The translations under genes were made by a program, and so were the position numbers. A stretch of DNA of 64,000 nucleotides from CBDHGY01 sp965263325 (GTDB lineage Bacteria > Pseudomonadota > Alphaproteobacteria > Caulobacterales > Hyphomonadaceae). The stretch lies in assembly GCA_965263325.1 (NCBI GenBank), contig CBDHGY010000002.1, forward strand, positions 2,604,001 through 2,668,000, in the 5' to 3' direction. The stretch's first letter is position 1; every line of letters begins with the position of its first letter. Below, piece by piece: positions 43,019 to 52,095 of the stretch. The notes below the pieces were generated by a model that searched no databases, had not been told where the DNA came from, and saw only the letters and a list, made by a program, of their open reading frames with translations.

Positions 43019-44265
43019 ATCTCTGGCACGACCTTCAGTGCAGTCAGTTGGTTCCGGCTTTTTCGCAGAACATCAAACCGGTAACCATGAAACGCGAAAC
43101 GCTGCCCGGGTTCTGGAATAGTCTGTGCCTCGTGAATGACGAGCCCTGCAATGGTGACAGCTTCCTCGTCGGGTAAGGCCCAACCGCGCGCCCGGTTGAG
43201 GTCTCTGATCGTGACCCACCCATCGACGATAACTGACCCGTCCATCTGTGGTCTAACGCCTTTTACCTCGACATCATGTTCATCACGGATATCTCCCACA
43301 ATCTCTTCGAGAATGTCTTCCAGCGTTACAAGTCCTTGAAGTGCGCCATATTCATCAATCACGAGAGAGAAATGATTGCGTTTTGACAGGAAGGCATTGA
43401 GCTGATCCTGAGCCGGCGTCGTCTCTGGAATAAACCAAGGATCGCGCATCACGTCATCAATGTCTAATCCCGATAGATCACCTTGGTGCGGAACAATAGC
43501 GCGGAGCAAATCCTTGGCGTGCAGAATTCCAACAATTTCTTCCTGATCCCCCCGGTACAGCGGCAGACGGGTATGCGGGCTTGAGAGGGCCTTCATCACA
43601 AGTTCGCGTGCGGGCAGGTCCGCGTCGAGCATGTTGATGTTCTTCCGGTGGATCATGACTTCTTCGACAGTCATGTCTTTCAAGTCGAGTGCTCCAACCA
43701 GGCGGTGGCGATCTTCCGCTTGTACACCGCCCTCGGCATGATGAAGATCAATGGCTCCCCGGATTTCTTGTTCTGCAGAGACTTCGTCAGCCTCGCTCAC
43801 ACCTATTAGGCGCAGAGTTGCATTCACGATCGCCTGAATACCTTTTACAATCCAGCCAACGCTTTGAACGAGCCAGTTGATCGGGCGTGCAACGTTCATG
43901 GCCATAGTGTCGGCGCGGCCAATTGCATAGGTTTTGGGTAGCACCTCCGCGAATACAAGAACCAAAACCGTCATCACCGCAGTTGCAACGGCGACCCCAG
44001 CCGGACCTGGCATCAATGAAACGAACAATGATGTCGCAAGCGCAGAAGCAAGGATATTGACCAGATTGTTTCCCAGCAAAATCGCACCAATGAGACCCTC
44101 GCGGTCTGCGATCAGCTTGTTCACACTCGCAGCACGAGGGTTTCCATCCTTTTCGAGCTGGTGCATGCGTGCCCGGCTGGCGGCAGTGAGAGATGTTTCA
44201 GAGCCTGAAAAAAAGCCTGACAGGCAAAGCAGAACGACAATGGCGACTATGGTCCCAATGATCAT
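43015..44265 (-). CDS. CNNM/CorC-type membrane protein with CBS pair
   Basis: This HlyC/CorC-family protein (416 residues) has a DUF21/CNNM transmembrane region, with GTIVAIVVLLCLSGFFSGSE, SLTAASRARMHQLEKDGN and VLVLVFAEVLPKTYAIGRAD. A CBS pair follows (VEEVMIHRKNINMLD and HFSLVIDEYGALQGLVTLED), then a C-terminal CorC_HlyC domain. CNNM proteins transport or sense Mg2+/Co2+. Four hydrophobic helices are visible. Its start overlaps the aroB stop in ATGA, so it is translated with aroB; this pairing is common in alphaproteobacteria. Confidence 0.93.
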   Translation of the reverse strand: MIIGTIVAIVVLLCLSGFFSGSETSLTAASRARMHQLEKDGNPRAASVNKLIADREGLIGAILLGNNLVNILASALATSLFVSLMPGPAGVAVATAVMTVLVLVFAEVLPKTYAIGRADTMAMNVARPINWLVQSVGWIVKGIQAIVNATLRLIGVSEADEVSAEQEIRGAIDLHHAEGGVQAEDRHRLVGALDLKDMTVEEVMIHRKNINMLDADLPARELVMKALSSPHTRLPLYRGDQEEIVGILHAKDLLRAIVPHQGDLSGLDIDDVMRDPWFIPETTPAQDQLNAFLSKRNHFSLVIDEYGALQGLVTLEDILEEIVGDIRDEHDVEVKGVRPQMDGSVIVDGWVTIRDLNRARGWALPDEEAVTIAGLVIHEAQTIPEPGQRFAFHGYRFDVLRKSRNQLTALKVVPEI

Positions 44266-45392
44266 GAGCCGGTGGTTTCCTCCTCAAGGAAGCGTTGGAC
44301 GTCAGATAGGTCTGCGTCGGGTTGAATAAAAGCGCGGCCAATCCCGCGTGTCAGAATTAAAGGTACGCGGCCCGCACGCGCCTTCTTGTCCTGTCTCATG
44401 GCATTTAGCAAAAAGTCTGCCGGGTATGGGCCGCCGTCGAGCTGAGGAATGCGCGTGACAAGCCCGCTTTCATTTAAAAGCCGCTCCGCACGATCAGAAT
44501 CCTGACCGTTAGCGAGCCCTGTTCGGTGGGAGTATCTGAGCGCCATTGCCATGCCGCAGCCGACCGCCTCCCCATGTAGCAGTTCAGGCCCGTACTTATT
44601 GGCAGCTTCCAGAGCGTGTCCGAATGTATGGCCCAGATTCAAAAGCGCGCGCACGCCGCCCTCTCGCTCGTCTTGAGCAACGATATCTGCCTTTGCCTGG
44701 CAAGAGCGCGCAACAGCTTCTGATATTGCGGCAGGCTTCAGGGCAAGCACATTGCTTCCGTGCACTTCCAGCCATTCAAAAAAATCAGGGTCGTTGATAA
44801 GACCGTACTTTACGATTTCAGCGTAGCCGGCTCTTATTTCTCGCTCTGGCAAAGTTTCAAGCAATTCGCTGTCGGCGATCACCAGCCGCGGTTGGTAAAA
44901 GGCACCGATCAGGTTCTTGCCATGAGGTGAATTGATAGCGGTTTTGCCACCTACGGAACTATCGACCTGAGCAAGTAAAGTTGTCGGAACCTGCACAAAT
45001 CCCATGCCGCGCTTCATCACACTCGCGGCAAAGCCTGCAAGGTCTCCGATGACGCCGCCGCCAAATGCGATCAGAAAGTCGCTTCGATCCGCGCCGTTTT
45101 CGAACAACCAGTTCAAGGTCGTGTCGAGTTCGTTCAGGGATTTCGACGACTCACCGGGAGCAATAGTACGAAGCAGAATTTCGATGCCCGCGCTTTTGAG
45201 CGCAGCTTGGAGCTTGCCCAAGTGTAACCGGGAGACGGTCTCATCGCTCAAAACGAACACACGCGGGCGTTTCAGCTTAAGCGACAATTGCTCTCCCAGC
45301 GCACTGAGCGCTCCGGGACCGGCAAGAATGTCATAGCCCCGCGCGCCAAGGTCAACGCGGACGGAGCGGATTGTACTGGAAGGGTCAGGCAT
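44262..45392 (-). CDS. aroB: 3-dehydroquinate synthase
   Basis: AroB makes 3-dehydroquinate from DAHP, the second step of the shikimate pathway. The 376-residue protein has the NAD motif GGGVIGDLAGFAASVMKRG, the phosphate/active-site segment TTLLAQVDSSVGGKTAIN, and the zinc ligands in GYAEIVKYG, GHTFGHALE and HGEAVGCGM. Length is standard. Its start overlaps the aroK end by 8 bases, and its stop overlaps corC, giving the coupled unit aroK-aroB-corC. Confidence 0.97.
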   Translation of the reverse strand: MPDPSSTIRSVRVDLGARGYDILAGPGALSALGEQLSLKLKRPRVFVLSDETVSRLHLGKLQAALKSAGIEILLRTIAPGESSKSLNELDTTLNWLFENGADRSDFLIAFGGGVIGDLAGFAASVMKRGMGFVQVPTTLLAQVDSSVGGKTAINSPHGKNLIGAFYQPRLVIADSELLETLPEREIRAGYAEIVKYGLINDPDFFEWLEVHGSNVLALKPAAISEAVARSCQAKADIVAQDEREGGVRALLNLGHTFGHALEAANKYGPELLHGEAVGCGMAMALRYSHRTGLANGQDSDRAERLLNESGLVTRIPQLDGGPYPADFLLNAMRQDKKARAGRVPLILTRGIGRAFIQPDADLSDVQRFLEEETTGS

Positions 45393-45984
45393 CTTTCGGG
45401 GGTGTCCAGCCTTTCAAAGCCGTCAAAATCGCTTCAACAGTTTGAGTGTGCGGGCCTTCATGGCTTTCTATAACGATATCGGCTTCTGAATATATTGGCG
45501 CGCGCTCTTTGAACAGTCTAGCGAGAATACTGCGAGGATTATCTGCTTGCAATAAAGGGCGATGTCCACGTTTGCTGACGCGCTTCCAAAGCGTATCAAG
45601 GTCCGCTGCGAGCCAGACCGTAATGGCGTTTTCCCTCAATGCGGCCCGCGTATCCGGGTCCATATATGCTCCGCCGCCTGTTGCAAGCACGTGTGGTTCG
45701 TAAGTTAGAAGGCGTTCGATCACTTTTCGCTCGCCGCGCCGGAACTCTGATTCCCCATGGATCGAAAAAATCTCAGGAATCGTAAGACCGGCCGCAATCT
45801 CAATTTCCTCGTCGCTGTCGTAGAATTTTCGCGACAAGGCATTTGCCAATCGCCTTCCAACAGTTGACTTTCCGGCACCCATTAAGCCCACCAAGGCTAC
45901 TGTTCGCGACGTGAATATCGCCTCACTTTTGCCTGTTTCAGCGGTGGAATGTAGATCTGCACCCATAAGTCTTTGTGGCTCCAT
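45385..45984 (-). CDS. aroK: Shikimate kinase
   Basis: AroK phosphorylates shikimate at O3, the fifth shikimate-pathway step. It has Walker A GLMGAGKSTVGRRLA, the shikimate-binding DSDEEIEIAAGLTIPEIF and ESEFRRGERKVI, the glycine loop ATGGGAYMD and the lid HRPLLQADNPR. The N-terminus is longer than in E. coli AroK, with about 25 extra residues. Starts at 45984 or 45966 (GGAG 13 bases away) are both possible; a start at 46023 gives 212 residues. I list 45984. Coupled to aroB downstream and divergent from a tiny membrane gene. Confidence 0.93.
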   Translation of the reverse strand: MEPQRLMGADLHSTAETGKSEAIFTSRTVALVGLMGAGKSTVGRRLANALSRKFYDSDEEIEIAAGLTIPEIFSIHGESEFRRGERKVIERLLTYEPHVLATGGGAYMDPDTRAALRENAITVWLAADLDTLWKRVSKRGHRPLLQADNPRSILARLFKERAPIYSEADIVIESHEGPHTQTVEAILTALKGWTPPKDA

Positions 45985-46058
45985 TGCACTCAATATATAG
46001 ACGATCGCAGTGGTTTTCGCCAAACAGGCGCAAATATTGACCAGGAGAGCCGACGAAA

Positions 46059-46196
46059 ATGAAGAAATATCTGATCGGATTTGCGATTTTGGCAGTTCTG
46101 ATTCTGGGCGCTATTTGGTGGCTCGGCATGCAGGCGGAAAATGCGGTTCCCGAGGCTGGTGAGCAGCGTCTGGAGATCGACAATGTCTTTCAATAA
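46059..46196 (+). CDS. Tiny single-pass membrane protein (45 residues)
   Basis: A short frame starts at ATG 46059 after AGGAGA and encodes 45 residues. A basic start is followed by a single hydrophobic helix, FAILAVLILGAIWWLG, then an acidic tail with EAGEQRLEIDNVFQ. It overlaps the start of the next gene (46183) by 14 bases in another frame, so translation of the two is likely linked. I do not recognise a family. The good ribosome site, hydrophobic helix and overlap support that it is real; conservation has not been tested. Confidence 0.55.
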   Translation: MKKYLIGFAILAVLILGAIWWLGMQAENAVPEAGEQRLEIDNVFQ

Positions 46197-47916
46197 GGCG
46201 CTTGCGGCGCTTGCGGTTGCTGGTTTCGCTACATTCGGTGCGAGTGGCCAGATAGTCTCGTCGGGCATCGGTGAAATTGACCCATGGGGTATGGGGTACC
46301 TGGAACCGGAAGAAAAAGCGCTCCCGTCGAATATGTGGAAAGCTTCGAATGCTGACGATCTCGTCGTCCTCATGCGGAAAGTTAGAACCAGGTCTTTGAC
46401 GCCGGCTGAACGTGCGCTCCTGCGCCGCGCAGTTTTGTCGCCTGCGCTCAAGCCGAACGGGCAAAAGGCCGACGACGTAATGGCTGAGCGCGCGCGCATC
46501 ATGTTCGAGCTTGGCGAGGCAAAGGCGGCAGCTGACCTGATGACCCGTCTCTCCAAGGCTCCTCCAGGGCTCGATCCAGAACAGGTTTCGGCGGATCTTC
46601 AGCTCGCGCTGGGTAATGAGGCATCGGCGTGCCGACCGGTACAGTATGGCGGACTTAAGGAGGGCGCTTATTGGGCGCGGCTTCGCGCCGCGTGTGCAGC
46701 TCTGCAAAATAATATCGCAGGGGCTGAGCTTGCAGTGGAGCTGGCAGCAAACCAAGGCGTAAATGACCCTTGGTTGTTTTCAGCCGTGTTCGCAGGGCTT
46801 GGTGAAACCGGTGAGCCGCCCAATGCTCGTTTTGACAGCGGCATTTCGCTTGCGCTCTCAACGAAGGCGAACTTGAAAGCACCAGTGAACGCAGTTGCTG
46901 TTTCTGGCCGCCCCGATCTTGCGGCTGCCATGGCAGGCCGAGCGAGTTTGCCACCCGAGCTGCGCGTACAAGGCGCGAATGTTGCGGCGCAAGCTGGCCT
47001 GATTTCTCCGGCAGATCACCGCTCAATCTATCAATTGTTGGTGTCGCAGCCAGACTTCTCACCGCTCACATCCAACGGCGCAGCGTTGCAGCGTGCGACG
47101 AATCCGGAAGCGACAATAGCATCTCAGGCACGGGCATATTCAGACGCGCTCGAATCCTCATCAGGCTCTGCGGCGCGGTTTACAGCCACGGCGCGCTTGC
47201 TGCACAATGATATTTCACGTCTTCGAAAAGGGCCCGAAACCGCAGAATACGCGCCCTTATTTGCGCGAGCATCAATCGCGGCAGGTGATACACAAAGCGC
47301 TGTGCGTTGGACCGCTGCATCGCGCTATGAGGTTGTAAAGGAGCCTGAACCTGGTTTTGAAAATTTCACGACCGCTGTTCAAAACGGAGCGGTAATTGAT
47401 CAGGGTGGTGCATACGCGGCGCAGAACACCGGAATGGAGCAGATCGCTAAGGAACCTGAGACGGTTCTCATTGAGGCGGATCCATTTGATGTCGCCGTCG
47501 CAGACGCGATGATTGTATTGGCACGCGCCGAGAACACGCCGTCATTTGCAACCGCAGTCGGCAGGCGGCTTGTCGAGAGCGCCGAAACAAATGTGCAAAA
47601 AAGCCGAGTTGCGCGTATATTCACGCTATGGACTGGACTCGGCATTACGCCACCGGCAGAAGCTCGAGCCCTTATGTTTAGGGCGAATGAAACTGAGCCG
47701 GAGGCGATACCGTCCGCCCAAGTATTCGCGGTGAAAGCGGCAGCGAACGCGGACGCTGCAGGAGAGGTCATTCTATCGCTTCTCGGTTATACAAAAGGCG
47801 ACCCATCAAGCATTCGCGCAAGTGATATGATTGTATTTCTAGACGCGTTGAACACGATTGGGGCTCGTGAGGAGGCGCGTGCACTCGCTTTGGAAGCGGC
47901 TGGGTATTGGAAATAG
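46183..47916 (+). CDS. Secreted helical-repeat protein of unknown function
   Basis: From ATG 46183, with GGAG about 8 bases before it, the 577-residue product has a signal peptide (FNKALAALAVAGFATFGASG). The body is wholly helical and Ala-rich with TPR-like pairs, such as MFELGEAKAAADLMTRLSKA and DPWLFSAVFAGLGE. No catalytic motif is seen. ATG 46141 is in frame but gives a poor, basic N-terminus. It resembles in kind the secreted helical protein at 9158 without clear sequence likeness. It is encoded just after the tiny membrane protein and converges on the gene at 47926. Confidence 0.7.
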   Translation: MSFNKALAALAVAGFATFGASGQIVSSGIGEIDPWGMGYLEPEEKALPSNMWKASNADDLVVLMRKVRTRSLTPAERALLRRAVLSPALKPNGQKADDVMAERARIMFELGEAKAAADLMTRLSKAPPGLDPEQVSADLQLALGNEASACRPVQYGGLKEGAYWARLRAACAALQNNIAGAELAVELAANQGVNDPWLFSAVFAGLGETGEPPNARFDSGISLALSTKANLKAPVNAVAVSGRPDLAAAMAGRASLPPELRVQGANVAAQAGLISPADHRSIYQLLVSQPDFSPLTSNGAALQRATNPEATIASQARAYSDALESSSGSAARFTATARLLHNDISRLRKGPETAEYAPLFARASIAAGDTQSAVRWTAASRYEVVKEPEPGFENFTTAVQNGAVIDQGGAYAAQNTGMEQIAKEPETVLIEADPFDVAVADAMIVLARAENTPSFATAVGRRLVESAETNVQKSRVARIFTLWTGLGITPPAEARALMFRANETEPEAIPSAQVFAVKAAANADAAGEVILSLLGYTKGDPSSIRASDMIVFLDALNTIGAREEARALALEAAGYWK

Positions 47917-47925
47917 TTTGATAAG

Positions 47926-48591
47926 CTAAGTCAGCGGCGAATCGAAATCGAATTCGTTTTCTGCGCTTTCTTCAGCTTCTAAAAATTCTTCGCGGTGCAA
48001 GCGTCTTCGGGCAGCTTCAAGATCAAGAGCCATCTTCAGTTCGCGTGCCTTGAACACGTTTCCGAATACTTTGATCAACATGATCAATAAAATCAGGAAA
48101 CCGATAACCAGCGTAAGAGAATCATCTTCGATCCAATTCTGAACGCTTCCTGGGTAAATCTGGTTCACGACCACGGCAGCCGTCACTGGTATGGTGATCG
48201 AAGTGATCGCATTCACGCGAAATATTGCGGCTGTAAAATCAAAGCGCTTATTCGCGAGCACCCGTAGATACTCAAGCTCATGATCATCAAGCGTATCTGT
48301 CAATAGGCGAAGCTTTTGCCAATATTGCAGTTTGTAGCTGGAAGTGATCGTGTCGCCAAACTGTCTACGGGTTTGGAACCAGGTATCTTTCAGGCCTGAA
48401 ACGCCGTATCGCAATCCTGAAAACAACCGGCTGGCACTCCTCCAAACCGTCATCACTTTCTGCTCGCGCGCTTCTTCATCTCTCATATCTGGACTGTCAT
48501 TGGTACCTGCCTCAGTGACATTTTCGATGTCGATGTCTGGCTCGAGTCTCACGGGTGGCTCAGCGTCAGATGCATGATTATTTTCGTCCAT
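47926..48591 (-). CDS. Two-helix membrane protein of unknown function
   Basis: The 221-residue protein has an acidic, disordered N-terminus (about 45 residues), an amphipathic middle segment (WRSASRLFSGLRYGVSGLKD), two membrane helices near residues 125-147 and 158-178, and an acidic helical tail ending ENEFDFDSPLT. I do not recognise the family. It ends 10 bases after the convergent helical-repeat gene and begins just beyond the thiolase terminator. Confidence 0.65.
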   Translation of the reverse strand: MDENNHASDAEPPVRLEPDIDIENVTEAGTNDSPDMRDEEAREQKVMTVWRSASRLFSGLRYGVSGLKDTWFQTRRQFGDTITSSYKLQYWQKLRLLTDTLDDHELEYLRVLANKRFDFTAAIFRVNAITSITIPVTAAVVVNQIYPGSVQNWIEDDSLTLVIGFLILLIMLIKVFGNVFKARELKMALDLEAARRRLHREEFLEAEESAENEFDFDSPLT

Positions 48592-48621
48592 AACGACGAG
48601 TGTGACAAAGAATGGCGCAAA

Positions 48622-48654
48622 AGAAAACGCCCCAGCAAATTTTGCCGGGGCGTT
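48622..48654 (-). terminator. Terminator of the thiolase gene
   Basis: Read leftward, AACGCCCC-GGCAAAATTTGCT-GGGGCGTT forms an 8-base stem extended by GCAAA/TTTGC after one mismatch, followed by TTCTTTT. It lies just past the thiolase stop. On the plus strand the T-content after the stem is poorer. Confidence 0.8.
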
Positions 48655-48676
48655 CTTGTTCGCATTTGGTTAGAGG

Positions 48677-49885
48677 TTAGCTGTAAATCTCGAACAGACC
48701 AGCTGCTCCCATTCCGCCGCCAACGCACATGGTCACAACGCCGTACTTTGCGCCGCGGCGCTTGCCTTCAAGCAATAAAGAGCCGGTGCAACGAGCGCCG
48801 GTCATCCCGAATGGGTGACCGATTGAAATTGAGCCGCCATTCACATTGTATTTCTCAGGGTCAATGCCAAGCTCATCTCGGCAGTAGAGGCACTGAGATG
48901 CAAACGCTTCGTTCAGCTCCCAAAGATCGATATCGTCGACTTTCAGCCCGTGACGCTCAAGCAAACGTGGCACAGCTTTAATTGGACCTATACCCATTTC
49001 ATCCGGATCAACACCGCCGACGTTAAAGCCCATGAAACGACCAAGGGGTTCAATGTTACGGCGCGCCGCTTCCTGTGCTTCCATCACAACGACAGCCGCT
49101 GCACCATCTGACAACTGCGATGCGTTACCAGCTGTTACATACTTGCCCTCTTTTACAACCATGCCGTTTTTCCAGACAGGTTGCAGCCCGGCGAGTGTTT
49201 CAACAGTTGTACCTGGGCGATTACACTCATCTTTGTCACAAACGACTTCTTGCTCAGTGATCTCGCCGGTTTCTTTGTTCTGCAGCTTCATCACAGTTTT
49301 AAGCGGCACGATCTCTTCTGCCATCCAGCCATTCTTTTGGAACTCCGCTGTGCGGCGCTGGCTTTCGGCTGAGTATTCGTCTTGAGCTTCGCGAGAGACC
49401 CCATAGCGGTCTGCGACGATTTCAGCTGTTTCGATCATCGCCATCCAGATTGCCGGCCATTTCGCCATCAGCTGGTCTTCAGTGTAGCGGTGCATGTTCA
49501 TGTGACCGGAACGCGAAACGAGTGATAAGCTCTCAACGCCGCCGCCGATTGTGACGTCAGCGCCTTCGTTCACAACAGTCTGCGCCGCGTTCGCGATCGC
49601 TTGAAGACCTGAAGAGCAGAAACGGTTGATGGTCGCGCCTGATGTGGAGCTTGGGCATCCGGCCCAAAGAGCTGCGTTGCGGGCGATGTTGTGGCCCGTC
49701 GCGCCTTCTGGCTGTGCAGCGCCGAGGAACACATCTTCAACAGCTTCGGCTTCGACGCCAGCACGTTCGAGCGCGCCTTTAATGACGTGGCCAGCCATGG
49801 TGATGCCGTGCGTGTCATTTAGTGAGCCGCGACCGGCTTTTGCGAGCCCAGTTCGGGCGGTGGATACAATTACGGCTTCGCGCAT
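48677..49885 (-). CDS. Acetyl-CoA acyltransferase (thiolase)
   Basis: This thiolase (402 residues) condenses or cleaves 3-ketoacyl-CoA. The nucleophile is in TINRFCSSGLQAIANAAQ (near residue 89), the His is in SISIGHPFGMTGARCTGSLL, and the second catalytic Cys is in TMCVGGGMGAAGLFEIYS. The substrate loop DLWELNEAFASQCLYCRDEL is typical of the acetyl-CoA C-acyltransferase (FadA/FadI-like) type. No fadB-like partner is adjacent. The gene stands alone with its own terminator. Confidence 0.94.
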   Translation of the reverse strand: MREAVIVSTARTGLAKAGRGSLNDTHGITMAGHVIKGALERAGVEAEAVEDVFLGAAQPEGATGHNIARNAALWAGCPSSTSGATINRFCSSGLQAIANAAQTVVNEGADVTIGGGVESLSLVSRSGHMNMHRYTEDQLMAKWPAIWMAMIETAEIVADRYGVSREAQDEYSAESQRRTAEFQKNGWMAEEIVPLKTVMKLQNKETGEITEQEVVCDKDECNRPGTTVETLAGLQPVWKNGMVVKEGKYVTAGNASQLSDGAAAVVVMEAQEAARRNIEPLGRFMGFNVGGVDPDEMGIGPIKAVPRLLERHGLKVDDIDLWELNEAFASQCLYCRDELGIDPEKYNVNGGSISIGHPFGMTGARCTGSLLLEGKRRGAKYGVVTMCVGGGMGAAGLFEIYS

Positions 49886-50055
49886 CGATCAGTCCTCCAA
49901 AAATTGACAGATAATTCGGTTTACCTACGCGTCAGGGGGCAGGAATGCTAGGGGTGACGGCACGGAAGACCCAACCGGATTCACCGCTATTTCTCCTTTG
50001 CGTGCGGGCGAAACTCGGTATTGTGGCGTCAATCGAAGACGGGAGTTCCTTACAG

Positions 50056-50493
50056 ATGGGTATTTTTAAGTTTCTCAGGGAAGCTGGCGAGAAATCGGCT
50101 CAGCAGGCCGCTGACAAAGCACGTGAAGAAGAGATCAACAAAGCATTCAAACGCTTTGGTTTCGGAACACCTTTCAAGGTGAAAGTCGAAGACGATGTGG
50201 TGCACATCAAAGGGGAAGTGCCAGATCAGGAAACCAAGGAAAAAGTTATTCTCACAGCTGGTAATGTTGCCGGTATTGGTGAGGTCAACGAAGAAATTGA
50301 AACCGCTGATAAAGCACCTGAAGCTACCTTCCATACGGTCGAAAAAGGTGACACTCTGTCGAAGATTGCGAAAGAAGTTTACGGCGATGCAATGAAGTAT
50401 CCGGTCATCTTTGAAGCAAACAAGCCAATGCTCTCCGACCCTGATCTAATCTATCCTGGACAAGTGCTGCGTTGCCCGCCGCTTGAGGACTAA
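50056..50493 (+). CDS. kbp: BON-LysM protein Kbp (YgaU)
   Basis: Kbp is a small cytoplasmic potassium-binding protein in E. coli (149 residues). This 145-residue protein has the same order: MGIFKFLREAGEK, a BON domain (VVHIKGEVPDQETKEKVILT, AGNVAGIGEVNEEI), then a LysM domain (VEKGDTLSKIAKEVYGDAMK, YPVIFEANKPMLSDPDLIYP). The frame is open from 49945, but the start at 50056 gives the family N-terminus. GGGAG lies about 11 bases before it. The C39-like protease follows after 6 bases. Confidence 0.93.
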   Translation: MGIFKFLREAGEKSAQQAADKAREEEINKAFKRFGFGTPFKVKVEDDVVHIKGEVPDQETKEKVILTAGNVAGIGEVNEEIETADKAPEATFHTVEKGDTLSKIAKEVYGDAMKYPVIFEANKPMLSDPDLIYPGQVLRCPPLED

Positions 50494-50499
50494 GTTCTT

Positions 50500-51114
50500 A
50501 TGACAGCGCGGCGATCAATCCTGTTGGCCGCGCTGGCTGTTTTTTCTGCTGGAATTGCGCTGAGTGTTACGACTTGTGCAACAGATCCGGATGCAACGCC
50601 TGACGAGATTTTGTCACCATTCGTGCTGCAAGTGCCGGATAATTATCACTTTTTGCAGAATGATCCTGAATGGGCCGATGCGAAAATGGGGGCATCAGGC
50701 GGCACGCTGGCAGATTATGGCTGCACACTGACATCCGCGGCGATGGCGGCCGCCAATCTCGGCGTCGAAACAAATCCCGGCGCGCTGAATGCCGCGCTCA
50801 GCGACGTCGATGGTTACACGCCGCGCGGTTGGTTGAAATGGGCGGCGCTCGAAGAGGTCACAGGCGGTGCGATTCAGGTCACCATTTACAGCGAACCAGA
50901 TGACACCCAAATCGACCGGTGTTTAATGGATGGGCATTACCCCGTCGTGAAATTCATGCTGGATGACCAGCTCCAACATTGGGCGCTGGTGATAGGGAAA
51001 ACAGATGATGACTGGGTTGTGCGAGATCCGCTTGATTATACTCGCACCCTACGACCACTTGGTGAGCTCACATCACGTTTCGAATCCGTGCGGTGTATTC
51101 GATCCAGAGATTAA
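50500..51114 (+). CDS. Secreted C39-like papain-fold protease
   Basis: The 204-residue product starts with a signal anchor (SILLAALAVFSAGIALSVTT). It has a peptidase C39-like domain: FLQNDPEWADAKMGASGGTL, the catalytic Cys in DYGCTLTSAAMAAANLG, and the His-Asp pair in QHWALVIGKTDDDWVVRDP. Such enzymes often cut peptides or cell-wall cross-links outside the cytoplasm; a target cannot be named. It follows kbp by 6 bases, with GAGGA spaced 9 bases before the ATG inside kbp. Convergent with the Nudix gene. Confidence 0.85.
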   Translation: MTARRSILLAALAVFSAGIALSVTTCATDPDATPDEILSPFVLQVPDNYHFLQNDPEWADAKMGASGGTLADYGCTLTSAAMAAANLGVETNPGALNAALSDVDGYTPRGWLKWAALEEVTGGAIQVTIYSEPDDTQIDRCLMDGHYPVVKFMLDDQLQHWALVIGKTDDDWVVRDPLDYTRTLRPLGELTSRFESVRCIRSRD

Positions 51115-51124
51115 GCTTCTGGCT

Positions 51125-51526
51125 CTATGGTGCCTTGCGTGAATGGATGAATGCTTTGGTCGGCGTCGTTATACGCTCTGGCAGATTATCAAGGGCGAAC
51201 CAATCCCAGCCGCCATGCTTTTCAGGTTCCATTAGTTTCGGGACCCCTGAGATAATGCGGGCGGTGAAAATTGGAGAAACCCAGTGGCGTCCATCTCCGC
51301 CATTGATGATTTCGCTGAAGCAGGCGAGGCCGGTAAGCTCAATTTGAATGCCGAGCTCCTCTTCGATCTCGCGAATCACCGCAATTTTAGCCGGTTCGCC
51401 GAAATCGATCTTGCCGCCTGGCAACCCCCATGAGCCCGCTTCCGGTTCGCGTAGTCGCTGGATCAGGAGGAGCTTCCCGTCACTATTTAGAATGGCCGCG
51501 CCGCAACCAACTTCTGGCTTGTTCAT
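51125..51526 (-). CDS. Nudix hydrolase
   Basis: The 133-residue protein is a Nudix pyrophosphatase. The Nudix box is GGKIDFGEPAKIAVIREIEE then ELGI, with all catalytic residues present. The N-terminus has VGCGAAILNSDGKLLLIQRL, as in MutT-like NTP/dNTP-cleaning enzymes or ADP-ribose hydrolases. It is the last gene of a three-gene unit and overlaps the oxygenase gene by ATGA. Confidence 0.92.
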   Translation of the reverse strand: MNKPEVGCGAAILNSDGKLLLIQRLREPEAGSWGLPGGKIDFGEPAKIAVIREIEEELGIQIELTGLACFSEIINGGDGRHWVSPIFTARIISGVPKLMEPEKHGGWDWFALDNLPERITTPTKAFIHSRKAP

Positions 51527-52095
51527 TCCATCATGTCTTTTTTGGTTTCATCGTGCGTCAGGAAGGTCGCAAGCGTATATCGCGTACCAGACATGATACT
51601 GCTGACTGCGTGCATGTAGTCCTTTGTGCCAGGAAAAAAGGCGAGCGTTCGCGGCGGTGTATCAGGCTTAAGGCCAAGTTCCGGAAACTCTAATTCGCCG
51701 CCTGTGAAATCCTCGTTCAAGTAGACGATCGCCCCATAAGCGCGCCAGGGATACGGGTGCGGGGTCCCGTCTGGATTTTCTGAATCGGCGTGCGGTGCCT
51801 GGTTGTCCCCAAATTGCCATCGGACAATCGAAAAGCTGTCGGAGTATAGGTCCTGATCGATGTCGAATTGGTCTGAGACGGTCGCAACAATTCGGTCTCG
51901 AACCGTTCGCAAAATGGGCCGAATATCTGAACGCGCTAAATCGTGCGGTATCGTGCGATGGTTCCAGGGATCCTCGGAATTGGTTTTCAGCCAGGGGGCG
52001 AACGGCGCTTTGCAGTAGGCCAGCAGCGCTGTGTGTTCACCGTCTGTAAGGAAGTTTTGTTTTGTAACAACGCGGCTGAGGTCGGGTTTACCCAT
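51523..52095 (-). CDS. 2-oxoglutarate/Fe(II) oxygenase, prolyl-hydroxylase-like
   Basis: From ATG 52095 the 190-residue protein has the iron triad HxD (PHADSENPDG) and the distal His with the oxoglutarate Arg (KDYMHAVSSIMSGTRYTLAT). YLNEDFTGGELEFPELG lies between, as in small prolyl-4-hydroxylase-like oxygenases. The open frame extends upstream inside the dehalogenase gene (to 52284) but that part has no family likeness. The start overlaps the dehalogenase stop as TGATG. The substrate may be a protein or small molecule. Confidence 0.88.
   Translation of the reverse strand: MGKPDLSRVVTKQNFLTDGEHTALLAYCKAPFAPWLKTNSEDPWNHRTIPHDLARSDIRPILRTVRDRIVATVSDQFDIDQDLYSDSFSIVRWQFGDNQAPHADSENPDGTPHPYPWRAYGAIVYLNEDFTGGELEFPELGLKPDTPPRTLAFFPGTKDYMHAVSSIMSGTRYTLATFLTHDETKKDMME

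Noticed and set aside
49945..50055. Longer start for Kbp
   Set aside because: The added 37 residues are not in the family and the proper MGIFKF start has a ribosome site.
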